Shown here: in pieces, positions 8,528 through 16,753 of the stretch | How positions within the stretch are numbered: position 1 is the stretch's first letter | Layout of the letters: the number at the start of each line of letters is the position of its first letter | From: CAKZNE01 sp002695025 | Lineage (GTDB): Bacteria > Bacteroidota > Bacteroidia > Flavobacteriales > Schleiferiaceae | DNA: 64,000 bases | Reading direction: 5' to 3' | Assembly: GCA_913043285.1 (NCBI GenBank) | Contig: CAJWML010000005.1 | Coordinates: forward strand, 62,001-126,000 | The notes under the pieces: model-generated | Databases searched by the model: none | What the model was told of the DNA's origin: nothing | The model's input: only the letters and a program-made list of their open reading frames with translations | Made by a program: the position numbers and the translations under genes

Positions 8528-10351
8528 ATGGTATACGGCAGATCCCGTAAGCCTTTGAGGTTACTATTCGCTTTGATTTTTGGGGTAAATATTTGCCTTT
8601 CACAAGTACTTTTTGCGCAAAAGCAGGCAAGTTCAGATAAGCACCTCCCGAAGTCACAGCAATTTGAGAAGATGCTGGAAAGCGCCATGGATCATTTGTA
8701 CACATCGACTGATTCCGTATTATACTACATAAAAAAGGCGCAATCCCGTGCAAAAAATCTGAACGATGATCATTATATAGCCCGGGTACACATGCATTAT
8801 GGTATCTATTATGACGTGATCTCCGATTATGACTCAGCCATATACCATTATCACCAGGCTGCCACCATTGGTGAAAGGGGTGATTCTATAAAACCTCTGC
8901 TGCAGGATGTATACTATTACTTATCCATCCTTTACGAACCTCTAAATGAAACCAAAAAGGCAATGATCTATGCCCAAAAAAGCTTGCAAATTGCCCTTCA
9001 ACTGCACAATTGGGGCGATGCCGCCTATACAGCTTCCAGTATAGCCGATATATACTGGAATAATGGTGAATACCAAAAGGCCATGAGTACATATCATAAA
9101 GCTTTGGAATATGCGCCCCCGGGAATGCCGGTTTCCTTCTATTTTACCTCGTATACCAATATGGGAAGCATTTACATTGATTGGGGCGAAAAACTTGACT
9201 CGGCAAAACATTTTTTTGATGAAGCCTACCTCCTATCCAAAGAGTTAAATGAAAATGATGTTGAATATCAAATGCATGCAGAGGCAAACATGTTTAAATA
9301 CTATTTTGACGCTGGTGACTATGCAAAAGCCAAATATTACCTGGACCGGGCGTATGATTTTATTCCCCGCCTTAATAGTCCTTACCTAACCAGTTTTTTC
9401 TATCAGTATTATTCGGATTATTATGCCGCTGTAGATCAAATGGATAGTGCTTTTTCATATTTACAAAAGCATTACCACCTCAGGGATAGTATCAACGGTT
9501 TTGAACTGAAACAAAACCGCCAGGAGATGGAGGCAAAATATGAAACCGCCAAGAAAGAAAAGCACATCGCCCAACTCCAAAACCGGCAGAAGATCGATAA
9601 AGTCCGCAAACAGATTCTACTGACTATCGTTATTTTCACAGCGGTTCTATTTCTGATCACCTTTGTCTTTTTCCTTGTAAACCGCAAAAAGTCGAGGAAA
9701 CTAGCAGAGCAAAACGAGATCATACAACGATCCTACAATGAAATAGAAAACCTGATCCGCGAAAGCCATCACCGCATCAAGAACAACCTACAGGTGGTGA
9801 GTAGCCTGCTAAAAATGCAGAGCAAGAATGTAAAGTCAGAAGAAGCACGCGCCTCCTTACTGGAAGCCTTTAACCGCGTGAAGACCATTGCCGTACTGCA
9901 TCAAAAATTACAGGGCTCACAAACCTTTACGGTGATCCAACTCCGCGAATTCATTAATCAGTTAACTGATAGTATCCGGGGCAGCATTACGGCAAACAAT
10001 GATGATATCACCATTTATACCGACATCGATGAATTGGAAGTAAGTACGGATCAATCTATTTCTCTCGGCCTTATTATTAATGAATTACTCACCAACAGCC
10101 TTAAATATGCCTTTGAGGATGGCAGGGGAAGTATACATATTGACCTCCATGAGCAGGATAAATTTTTAAACCTCCTTATAGTGGATAGTGGAAAGGGCTT
10201 TCCGGAACAGTTCAACCCCCTGGAAACCTCCAGCCTGGGATTTAAGATCATCAATTCACTGGTAACCAAGCTCAATGGCCAGATATCCGTTTCCAGCGAG
10301 AAAGGGGCCCGCGTAAACATCAGCTTCCCTTATAAACAGGAAGCTGCCTAA
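8528..10351 (+). CDS. TPR-containing sensor histidine kinase (HisKA_2 type), copy 2
   Basis: Sensor kinase of 607 residues, a paralogue of the kinase at 2252-4057. The N-terminal signal region ends around FAQKQASS. Several TPR-like repeats (residues about 60-320) are followed by a coiled coil with AQLQNRQK and a membrane segment at about 360-385. The HisKA_2 motif ESHHRIKNNLQVV follows (H414/H415) and a HATPase with INELLTNSLKYAF and DSGKGF. The response regulator lies 119 bases downstream rather than overlapping, unlike copy 1. The TPR sensor region is more diverged from copy 1 than the kinase core, as expected if the two copies now sense different signals. Confidence 0.93.
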   Translation: MVYGRSRKPLRLLFALIFGVNICLSQVLFAQKQASSDKHLPKSQQFEKMLESAMDHLYTSTDSVLYYIKKAQSRAKNLNDDHYIARVHMHYGIYYDVISDYDSAIYHYHQAATIGERGDSIKPLLQDVYYYLSILYEPLNETKKAMIYAQKSLQIALQLHNWGDAAYTASSIADIYWNNGEYQKAMSTYHKALEYAPPGMPVSFYFTSYTNMGSIYIDWGEKLDSAKHFFDEAYLLSKELNENDVEYQMHAEANMFKYYFDAGDYAKAKYYLDRAYDFIPRLNSPYLTSFFYQYYSDYYAAVDQMDSAFSYLQKHYHLRDSINGFELKQNRQEMEAKYETAKKEKHIAQLQNRQKIDKVRKQILLTIVIFTAVLFLITFVFFLVNRKKSRKLAEQNEIIQRSYNEIENLIRESHHRIKNNLQVVSSLLKMQSKNVKSEEARASLLEAFNRVKTIAVLHQKLQGSQTFTVIQLREFINQLTDSIRGSITANNDDITIYTDIDELEVSTDQSISLGLIINELLTNSLKYAFEDGRGSIHIDLHEQDKFLNLLIVDSGKGFPEQFNPLETSSLGFKIINSLVTKLNGQISVSSEKGARVNISFPYKQEAA

Positions 10352-10470
10352 TCTGCTTTGTTTCTTATCCGGTTAAAAGGCACTTACAACCAACATTTAG
10401 AAAATCCAGGGATAAAATCCTTAAATTCGGATCGAGGAAAGCAGAACACAACACATCATTTTACCTTCCC

Positions 10471-11199
10471 ATGAGTACGCAACTGGACGAAATACTAATC
10501 GTTGAGGACGAACCTCTTATAGCAGAGGATATTGCCGAAACCCTCAAAGAAGCAGGTTATGGAGTTTCAGGAATTGCCCACAATGCCAACGATGCCATCA
10601 AAATTTTGCGCAACTCCTCTCCAAGTTTGGTAATGCTTGACATACGTATTGACGGAGAGATTGACGGCCTTATGCTGGCCGGGATCATAAAGGACCAGTT
10701 TGACCTGCCCTTTATGTTTCTCACTTCCTATACGGATCCGGCTACACTGGATAAAGTAAAGCAGCTACAACCCTATGGTTTTATTGTTAAACCGTTTGAC
10801 GACCGGGAGCTGACCTCCAATATCGAAATTGCCATTCACCGCTTTAAAAAGGAAAGCACCAATCTGGCTTCGGTAGAAGGAGGTGATCCGGACTCACTTT
10901 TCGTGAAGGTGAGTAATAATTACCACCGCATAAAGATCAAGGATATACTCTATGCACAGGCCTGGGACAATTACTGCTACGTTTACGTGCAAAATCAGAA
11001 ATTTCTGTTACCCCACACTTTAAAGACCATCAGTGAGAAACTGCCCCCAGACCATTTTTTCAGGGTGCATAAGAGTTACCTGGTGAATATTAGTTGCATT
11101 GATTCCATCATGGAAAGTGAGGTTATGGTCAACAAAATAGCTATTCCTATCAGTAAGGGCTCTAAGAGCAACTTGCTCAGCCGTATCTCATTTCTCTGA
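10471..11199 (+). CDS. LytTR family response regulator, copy 2
   Basis: 242-residue DNA-binding regulator. The receiver has VEDE at 11-14, phospho-acceptor D57 (LVMLDIRI), T85 and K107 (FIVKPFD). The LytTR domain (about 140-242) has DILYAQAWDNYCYV and FFRVHKSYLVNI. It aligns with the copy at 4047-4775 over its full length without a visible gap. A near-consensus -7 box TAAATTCG (10422-10429) in the 119-base gap may allow transcription separate from the kinase. A strong bidirectional terminator follows. Duplication of a complete kinase-regulator pair is the simplest explanation for the two modules. Confidence 0.93.
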   Translation: MSTQLDEILIVEDEPLIAEDIAETLKEAGYGVSGIAHNANDAIKILRNSSPSLVMLDIRIDGEIDGLMLAGIIKDQFDLPFMFLTSYTDPATLDKVKQLQPYGFIVKPFDDRELTSNIEIAIHRFKKESTNLASVEGGDPDSLFVKVSNNYHRIKIKDILYAQAWDNYCYVYVQNQKFLLPHTLKTISEKLPPDHFFRVHKSYLVNISCIDSIMESEVMVNKIAIPISKGSKSNLLSRISFL

Positions 11200-11207
11200 T
11201 CATAAAA

Positions 11208-11228
11208 AATCCCCGCAGTGCGGGGATT
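11208..11228. terminator. Bidirectional intrinsic terminator
   Basis: AATCCCCGC (11208-11216) pairs perfectly with GCGGGGATT (11220-11228) around a 3-base loop. An A-run precedes it, serving the minus-strand isomerase gene. It separates regulator copy 2 from the convergent isomerase gene. Confidence 0.85.
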
Positions 11229-11253
11229 CTCAAATATTATCCTGATCTGGTCT

Positions 11254-12186
11254 CTAGCCTACCCGTACCAGGGTCACGTCAAATATCAGCCAGCTATCGG
11301 GTGGAATAACGCCTCCTGCTCCAGCCGAACCATAGCCCAACTGGGGTGGAATTACCAGGCGGGCTTCATCACCCTCCTGCAGCAAACCAATACCTTCATC
11401 CCAACCTGGTATCACCTGACCCGTTCCAAGCTGGAAGGTAATGGGCTGGTTCCTGCGATAAGAATCGTCAAATACCTGCCCGTTTATCAATGAGCCCCGG
11501 TAATGCACAGCCACCTTTTTCCCTTTTTCGGCTTTTTTACCGTCACCTTTTTTTTCAATCTTGTATTTCAGCCCGCTGGGAGTGGTTTTGAAATCAACGG
11601 TCATGGTCTCCAGCTCCTCGCGAGCTTCTTCCTCCTTGCGTTTGGCTTCTTTCCCGATATCTTCCATTTTTTCATTGAAGATCTCACGAGCATTGAAATT
11701 TGCAGCTTTGGTACCAACGCGTATAATCTCAACACTTTGCATTTTATCTCCTTGATTAATGGCATCCACCACATCCTGACCCGTAACTACTTTGCCAAAA
11801 ACGGTGTGCTTTCCGTCCAGCCAGGGAGTTTCTACATGGGTTATAAAAAACTGGCTACCGTTGGTTCCCGGACCGGCATTGGCCATGGACAGTACTCCGG
11901 GACCTGAGTGCTTCAACGCGGGATGGAACTCATCAGGAAAATTATAGCCCGGGCCACCGGCACCGGTTCCATTGGGGTCACCCCCTTGTATCATAAAGTC
12001 GTTGATCACCCGGTGAAACTTAAGACCATCGTAATAAGGCTCTCCGGCCGGACGGGCATCGTTATCAATAGTACCTTCGGCTAAACCAACAAAGTTGGCT
12101 ACCGTCATAGGGGTTTTCTGGTATTCAAGTTCAACCAGTATCTCACCTTTAGGGGTGTTAAAACGGGCGTACAGTCCTTCTTCCAT
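11254..12186 (-). CDS. Cyclophilin-FKBP fusion peptidyl-prolyl isomerase (no signal peptide)
   Basis: A 310-residue double-domain prolyl isomerase. The N-terminal cyclophilin domain (about 1-150) has GLKFHRVINDFMIQGGDP, NGSQFFITHVETPWLDGKHT and VFGKV, all standard active-site segments. A charged helical linker rich in E and K (about 165-215) joins it to an FKBP domain (about 220-310) with VAVHYRGSL, FDDSYRRNQPITFQLG, VIPGWDEGI and PPQLGYGSAGAG. No signal peptide is visible, so it is predicted cytoplasmic, unlike its lipoprotein paralogue upstream. It follows the nrnA-gldI-isomerase operon after a 125-base gap that contains a terminator-like hairpin, so it may be a separate transcript. Residues expected for catalysis in both domains appear intact. 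Confidence 0.92.
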   Translation of the reverse strand: MEEGLYARFNTPKGEILVELEYQKTPMTVANFVGLAEGTIDNDARPAGEPYYDGLKFHRVINDFMIQGGDPNGTGAGGPGYNFPDEFHPALKHSGPGVLSMANAGPGTNGSQFFITHVETPWLDGKHTVFGKVVTGQDVVDAINQGDKMQSVEIIRVGTKAANFNAREIFNEKMEDIGKEAKRKEEEAREELETMTVDFKTTPSGLKYKIEKKGDGKKAEKGKKVAVHYRGSLINGQVFDDSYRRNQPITFQLGTGQVIPGWDEGIGLLQEGDEARLVIPPQLGYGSAGAGGVIPPDSWLIFDVTLVRVG

Positions 12187-12250
12187 AAAATAGTATTTTT
12201 TTACAAACTGAGTTCAGAACCCATAGGGTGCCGATTGGTTCTTTTAAATT

Positions 12251-12289
12251 AAAAACGGAAGCCTCAGGGATGTTTTCCTAAGGCCTCCG
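12251..12289 (-). terminator. Intrinsic terminator after the nrnA-gldI-isomerase operon
   Basis: An imperfect hairpin of 11 pairs and 2 mismatches spans 12256-12289 with an 8-base loop. On the minus strand it is followed by a T-run (12255-12251). It lies between the two isomerase genes and would limit read-through. Confidence 0.6.
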
Positions 12290-12311
12290 GTATTTGTTTA
12301 TGTATTGGGAA

Positions 12312-13385
12312 TTATTGCTGGATACTTACCATTTCCACCTCAAAAACCAACCAGGAGTTAGCCGGGATTACCGGTGGGAAACCACGTTCACCATAGCCTA
12401 GTTGGGGAGGAATGATCAATTTGTAACGGTCACCCACCTTCATGAGTTGTAAACCTTCTTTCCATCCTTCAATCACTCTTGCCTCGGGTCCAACCTGTAC
12501 AGCAAAAGGCTGATAAGGCCTCCTTTCGTCATACTTGCCGTTTTCCCTGGCCACCTCCTCAATAGAGGTGTCAAAAAGAGAACCGTCAGGCAAATACCCT
12601 GCGTAGTTCATCATTACGGTTTGTCCGTTCTCAGGCTTGGGTCCGTCACCTTCTTTCAAAACCACATAATACAACCCTGAAGGAGTAGATTCCGCTCCAT
12701 CCAGAATTTCGGCCATTTTCTCTTCCTGTTCTTTTCTTTTTGCTTCCTGTTCCTTAAGGGCGTTTTCCTGCTCTTCGTTAAAAACCTTTACCGCATCAAA
12801 GTCCTTAGCCTTTTTTCCAATACGGATGATCTCAACTTTTTCGATGGCATCACCCTGTTGAATAGCATCAACTACTTCCTGTCCGTTGATCACTTTACCA
12901 AAAACCGTGTGCTTGTCGTTCAGCCAGGGGGTTTCTTTATGAGTAATAAAGAATTGACTACCGTTGGTAGCAGGTCCTGAGTTGGCCATAGAGAGAACTC
13001 CGGGTCCATCGTGTCTGAGGTCAGGATGAAACTCATCAGCAAAGGAATAACCAGGGCCTCCGCTACCATTACCCATAGGGTCTCCACCCTGTATCATAAA
13101 GTCCTTGATAACCCTGTGAAACTTAAGACCATCGTAATAAGGTTCACCTTGAGCTTTGGCTTTGTTTTCTATCTTACCTTCAGCCAGGCCAACGAAATTG
13201 GCAACCGTAAGAGGAGTCTTGTCATCATGCAGGGTAAGCAGGATGTCACCCCTTGGTGTTTGTATTTTGGCATACATTCCATCTTCCAACTTCATTTTTT
13301 CACCATTTACGGTAACGCTGTTCTGCGAATTGCAACTGGTAAGAATTCCGGCAAACAAGAGAGCCGTCATAAAGATATTTCTCAT
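12312..13385 (-). CDS. Cyclophilin-FKBP fusion peptidyl-prolyl isomerase, lipoprotein
   Basis: A 357-residue lipoprotein (lipobox LTSC, Cys18) with the same two isomerase domains as the adjacent gene. The cyclophilin domain (about 40-190) has GLKFHRVIKDFMIQGGDP and NGSQFFITHKETPWLNDKHT. After a helical, Glu/Gln/Lys-rich linker comes an FKBP domain (about 255-357) with VMMNYAGYL, FDTSIEEVA, VIEGWKEGL, PPQLGYGERG and VFEVEMVS. The FKBP flap loop is longer than in the cytoplasmic copy. No acidic export signal follows the Cys, so a periplasm-facing anchor is likely. The start lies 1 base after the gldI stop, giving an nrnA-gldI-isomerase operon; in flavobacteria such isomerases sit beside gldI. 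Likely role: folding of exported proteins, including gliding and T9SS substrates (inference). Confidence 0.93.
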   Translation of the reverse strand: MRNIFMTALLFAGILTSCNSQNSVTVNGEKMKLEDGMYAKIQTPRGDILLTLHDDKTPLTVANFVGLAEGKIENKAKAQGEPYYDGLKFHRVIKDFMIQGGDPMGNGSGGPGYSFADEFHPDLRHDGPGVLSMANSGPATNGSQFFITHKETPWLNDKHTVFGKVINGQEVVDAIQQGDAIEKVEIIRIGKKAKDFDAVKVFNEEQENALKEQEAKRKEQEEKMAEILDGAESTPSGLYYVVLKEGDGPKPENGQTVMMNYAGYLPDGSLFDTSIEEVARENGKYDERRPYQPFAVQVGPEARVIEGWKEGLQLMKVGDRYKLIIPPQLGYGERGFPPVIPANSWLVFEVEMVSIQQ

Positions 13386-13386
13386 T

Positions 13387-13950
13387 TTAACTTTTGGATT
13401 TAGTGATTTTCAAAATTTTCAATTCGTACACCAGGGCGGTTTTAGGTGGAACTTTATTCTGATCCCCTGCCACGCCAAAGGCAAGATGCGAAGGTAAAAT
13501 AAATAGCCCCTTATCCCCAAGGCCCAATAGTTTAAGACTTTCATGCAAACCTATTTCGGCATCTTCCCTGTCAATTACGAGGGTGCGTGGCGAATTCCCC
13601 TCCGAGGTGTACAGCAAACTGCCATTAAGCATATAAATGGAATAGTCAAATACCACTTCATCTTCAGTGGCTACCTGTTCTTGTGCTGACGAATCCTGCA
13701 ATATCTGGTAATACAAACCGGTACCGCTGCGTTTCACCTCCAACTTGCGATCTTTCAGGTATGCTTTTATAGACTCCCGCTCCTTTTTAAGAAAATCGCG
13801 CTGATGTTGAATGTGTTCTTCCGAAGGGTTACGCTGCTGGCGGGGAGATTTAGCAGGCTCCTGCCCGGAGCACTGGCAACTGTTCAAAAAGAACAATACC
13901 AGGAGAACCCCCAGCGACCTGATGTAACTATTATGAATTTTTAAGTGCAT
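13387..13950 (-). CDS. gldI: Gliding motility FKBP-type isomerase lipoprotein GldI
   Basis: A 187-residue lipoprotein (lipobox LNSC, Cys25) with a short Cys-containing start, a charged helix, and a single FKBP-like domain (about 85-187) carrying DYSIYMLNGSLLYTSE, DAEIGLHESLKLLGLGDKG and ILPSHLAFGVAGDQNKVPPK. This length and layout match GldI of flavobacteria, a lipoprotein required for gliding and thought to help fold envelope motility proteins. The gene start overlaps the 3' end of nrnA by 20 bases and its end abuts the lipoprotein isomerase, so all three are co-transcribed and coupled. It supports the view that the organism glides or at least uses T9SS. Confidence 0.88.
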   Translation of the reverse strand: MHLKIHNSYIRSLGVLLVLFFLNSCQCSGQEPAKSPRQQRNPSEEHIQHQRDFLKKERESIKAYLKDRKLEVKRSGTGLYYQILQDSSAQEQVATEDEVVFDYSIYMLNGSLLYTSEGNSPRTLVIDREDAEIGLHESLKLLGLGDKGLFILPSHLAFGVAGDQNKVPPKTALVYELKILKITKSKS

Positions 13951-14950
13951 CCGAATAATCTACAATTATATCCTTAAACCTTTGCACGGTTTCAGTCAGA
14001 CTTTGTTCCGAAGAGCCACCGGCTGCATTTTTATGACCGCCTCCGTTAAAATGTTCGCGGGCCAAAACATTCACATCAAAGCTGCCTTTAGAGCGGAATG
14101 ATATCTTTATACGGCCGTCTTTCTCCGCCATAAACACGCTCAGCTTTACTCCCAGTACGGAAAGGCCGTAGTTCACAAACCCCTCCGTATCTCCTTTTTT
14201 ATAGCCATACCTCTCTAGATCCTCAGCGCTTAAACGGATAATGGCCACGGGCAAATCCTCCAGCACTTCCATCGTCAACAAGGCTGTGCTGAGTAATTGA
14301 AGGCGATTGGAGGTATTGATATCATAGATACGGGAAGCCATCTCATTTGGCTCCACTCCTTTTTCCAGTAAAGCTCCCGCTACCTGGTGGGTAGTAGGTG
14401 TTGTACTGTTAAAACGAAAACTTCCGGTATCCGTCATAATCCCGGTATACAGGCATTCCGCTTCATGCCGGCCAATGTGGTGGGTCCACCCAAGCTCATG
14501 CAGTACATGGTACATCAATTCACAGGTGGATGACATTTCCGTATCGGAAAACATCACATCCACAAAATTATCCGGCTGCTGGTGATGATCAATCATGATG
14601 CGGTTGGCTTCAGCAGAAGTGAGGCTTTCTTGCATAGGCCCGCTCCTTTTCAGAGAGTTATAGTCCAGGTGAATGAGCAAACCTGCCTTTTCCACCAAAC
14701 CTCCGGCCAGCTCCGGGTTTTCATCAAATGCTACCACCTTTGCGTCTCCTTCCATCCATTTCAGAAAATCAGGATACGTATTGGGCACCACTACTTTTAC
14801 ATCACGGTCCAGTTTTTTTAATACCCCGTATAAGCCCAGAGCACTGCCCATGGCATCACCATCGGGGTTTACGTGGTTGGTTATAACAATCGGGGATGAA
14901 TTTTCAAGAAGTCGCCTTGCTTCATTAATAAGGGCGGGATCTAATTTCAT
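13931..14950 (-). CDS. nrnA: DHH/DHHA1 phosphoesterase (NrnA-type oligoribonuclease / pAp phosphatase)
   Basis: A 339-residue enzyme expected to degrade short RNA oligonucleotides and dephosphorylate 3'-phosphoadenosine-5'-phosphate. The N-terminal DHH domain shows TNHVNPDGDAMGSALGLY, MIDHHQQPD (the DHH signature) and TGIMTDTGSFRF metal-binding regions. The C-terminal DHHA1 domain shows FNGGGHKNAAGGSS. It is first in an operon with gldI and the lipoprotein isomerase. A -7 box TATCTTTG on the minus strand ends only 4 bases before the ATG, so the mRNA is predicted to be leaderless. The assignment to NrnA rather than another DHH protein rests on length and the GGGHKNAAG motif. Confidence 0.9.
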   Translation of the reverse strand: MKLDPALINEARRLLENSSPIVITNHVNPDGDAMGSALGLYGVLKKLDRDVKVVVPNTYPDFLKWMEGDAKVVAFDENPELAGGLVEKAGLLIHLDYNSLKRSGPMQESLTSAEANRIMIDHHQQPDNFVDVMFSDTEMSSTCELMYHVLHELGWTHHIGRHEAECLYTGIMTDTGSFRFNSTTPTTHQVAGALLEKGVEPNEMASRIYDINTSNRLQLLSTALLTMEVLEDLPVAIIRLSAEDLERYGYKKGDTEGFVNYGLSVLGVKLSVFMAEKDGRIKISFRSKGSFDVNVLAREHFNGGGHKNAAGGSSEQSLTETVQRFKDIIVDYSDALKNS

Positions 14951-14954
14951 AGGC

Positions 14955-14962
14955 CAAAGATA
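14955..14962 (-). promoter_or_regulatory. -7 box directly before nrnA (leaderless mRNA expected)
   Basis: Minus-strand TATCTTTG (14962 to 14955) matches TAnnTTTG. Four bases then separate it from the nrnA ATG at 14950. TTTT lies about 19 bases upstream on the same strand. The predicted transcription start coincides with or nearly coincides with the start codon. Confidence 0.6.
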
Positions 14963-15003
14963 CGTTCTGCAGAGCTCTGGTAAAAAGCAGGTTTAATTTA
15001 TGT

Positions 15004-15011
15004 TATCTTCG
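15004..15011 (+). promoter_or_regulatory. -7 box directly before the UMF1 transporter gene
   Basis: TATCTTCG (one base off TAnnTTTG) ends 6 bases before the ATG at 15018. Because it overlaps the upstream in-frame ATG at 15000, the 15018 start is preferred. Confidence 0.4.
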
Positions 15012-15017
15012 AACCCG

Positions 15018-16313
15018 ATGGAAAAGAAAGTCCAAAATGCATGGGCCTTTTATGACTGGGCCAACTCCGTGTATTCCCTCGTAATAAGCACCGCTGTTTT
15101 TCCCATTTATTTCAACAGTGTAACCTCGGTCAATGACCAGCCAATACACTATGAACTATTAGGAATGAGCGTCCCGAATACTACTCTATACAGCTACTCC
15201 TTATCTCTTTCATTTGTACTGGTAGCCATTATTTCCCCTTTTCTTTCCGGTATTGCAGACCATACCGGTAAAAAGAAACGCTTTATGCAGTTTTTCTGCT
15301 ACCTGGGTGCCACCTCCTGTTCGCTCTTGTATTTTTTTGATGGTTCCAACATTTGGTTTGGATTGTTAATGAGCGTGCTGGCCAGCGTTGGTTTTTGGGG
15401 AAGCCTGGTATTCTACAATGCTTTTCTTCCCGAAGTGGCTTCGCCTGACCAACAGGATGCCCTTTCTGCCAAAGGTTTTTCCCTGGGTTATATCGGGGCT
15501 TCACTATTGCTTATCGTAAACCTGCTTATGATCCAGATGCCAGACACTTTTGGTTTTAACGGAGCCGGTGATGCCTCGCGTTTCAGCTTTTTATTAGTGG
15601 GGATCTGGTGGGCCGGTTTTGCGCAGGTAAGTTTTAGGCGGCTGCCGGATAATGTATACCAGCGCGTTTCTGATGAACGCTACATCTGGAAGGGTTTTCA
15701 CGAATTGCGGGCGGTATGGATGGAACTGAAAGGACAGCTTTCACTGAGGCGGTTCCTCTATTCTTTCTTCTTTTTCAGTATCGGGGTACAAACCGTGATC
15801 CTTCTGGCCGGTTTATTCGGGGATGTGGAGCTGGGCCTTGATTCTTCCAAGCTCATCACCACTATACTTATCATTCAGTTTGTAGGTATTGCCGGATCAC
15901 ACCTCTTTTCCTTTTTTTCCAGGAAATACGGTAACCTTCAATCTCTTAAAATATGTATTGTACTATGGGCACTTATATGCTTTGGTGCCTATACCCTTAC
16001 CAAAGATGACCCCAGCGTAGAACTGAAATTCTATATCATTGGAGCCGTGGTAGGTTTGGTTATGGGTGGTATACAGGCCATCAGCCGCAGCACCTATAGT
16101 AAACTTCTTCCTGAAGAAACCCATAGCCACGCCAGCTATTTCAGCTTTTATGATGTTACGGAAAAGGTCTCCATTGTGCTGGGTACTGCCATATACGGAC
16201 TGCTTATTGACCTTACCGGAAGCATGAAAATGAGCGTACTAGCTTTATCCCTGTTTTTTGTGATCGGTTTTTTGCTGATCCTTTGGGTGCCTAAAACACG
16301 CTATGTTCGCTAA
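15018..16313 (+). CDS. UMF1-type major facilitator superfamily transporter
   Basis: Integral membrane protein of 431 residues with about 11-12 hydrophobic helices. The opening VQNAWAFYDWANSVYSLVIS is the signature of the UMF1 (Atg22-like) branch of the MFS, proposed to export small molecules such as amino acids; the substrate here is unknown. Other marks are GIADHTGKKKRFM in the loop after helix 2-3 and GGIQAISRSTYSKLLPEETHS in the second half. An in-frame ATG at 15000 would add 6 residues but lies over a -7 box, so ATG 15018 is chosen. The gene is divergent from nrnA across a very short intergenic region and its stop overlaps the convergent OB-fold gene by 4 bases. Confidence 0.88.
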   Translation: MEKKVQNAWAFYDWANSVYSLVISTAVFPIYFNSVTSVNDQPIHYELLGMSVPNTTLYSYSLSLSFVLVAIISPFLSGIADHTGKKKRFMQFFCYLGATSCSLLYFFDGSNIWFGLLMSVLASVGFWGSLVFYNAFLPEVASPDQQDALSAKGFSLGYIGASLLLIVNLLMIQMPDTFGFNGAGDASRFSFLLVGIWWAGFAQVSFRRLPDNVYQRVSDERYIWKGFHELRAVWMELKGQLSLRRFLYSFFFFSIGVQTVILLAGLFGDVELGLDSSKLITTILIIQFVGIAGSHLFSFFSRKYGNLQSLKICIVLWALICFGAYTLTKDDPSVELKFYIIGAVVGLVMGGIQAISRSTYSKLLPEETHSHASYFSFYDVTEKVSIVLGTAIYGLLIDLTGSMKMSVLALSLFFVIGFLLILWVPKTRYVR

Positions 16314-16690
16314 TTTTCCACGGTGCAATTATCTATTCGTACCTCACCGAAAAGATCGTCATAACCAACTACTCTTCCCTTAATACTAGCCTGGCTACCT
16401 TCGGATAGCTCAGCATTTGAAAAATCGCCATTGCAAAAAACGCCTCCCGACAGTTTTATATGGGTATCATCCTTTTCTTCTACGGTACCACTCACGAGTA
16501 CTACCTGATCCAGGTATATTTCATTGGCTCCTTCCTGTCCCTGGCTGTAGGCCTCACTTAACTCGGTAGATGTAAGCTTATGACTGGCGGTTTCGCCCTG
16601 AATATCACGATGTGGTTTGAACCAAAGGTAGGCCCCATAAGCTGTACCCAATAAAACCACCACTAATACCGCCAACAATACTTTTTTCAT
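16310..16690 (-). CDS. OB-fold (tRNA_anti-like) membrane-anchored protein
   Basis: A 126-residue protein with one N-terminal hydrophobic helix (about residues 4-26) that acts as anchor or uncleaved signal, followed by an OB-fold-like domain. The segment YLDQVVLVSGTVEEKDDTHI, the region around VFCNGDF and the stretch SIKGRVVGYDDLFGEVRIDN resemble the tRNA_anti-like family of small Bacteroidetes proteins, whose role is not established. Two cysteines (in FCNG and DNCT) could form a disulfide. It converges on the UMF1 gene with a 4-base overlap at the stops. Confidence 0.7.
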   Translation of the reverse strand: MKKVLLAVLVVVLLGTAYGAYLWFKPHRDIQGETASHKLTSTELSEAYSQGQEGANEIYLDQVVLVSGTVEEKDDTHIKLSGGVFCNGDFSNAELSEGSQASIKGRVVGYDDLFGEVRIDNCTVEN

Positions 16691-16753
16691 ATTATACCGT
16701 TAAATTTGTACTAATTTAGCAATTAAACACATAACCCCTAGTCTTTTATACTA

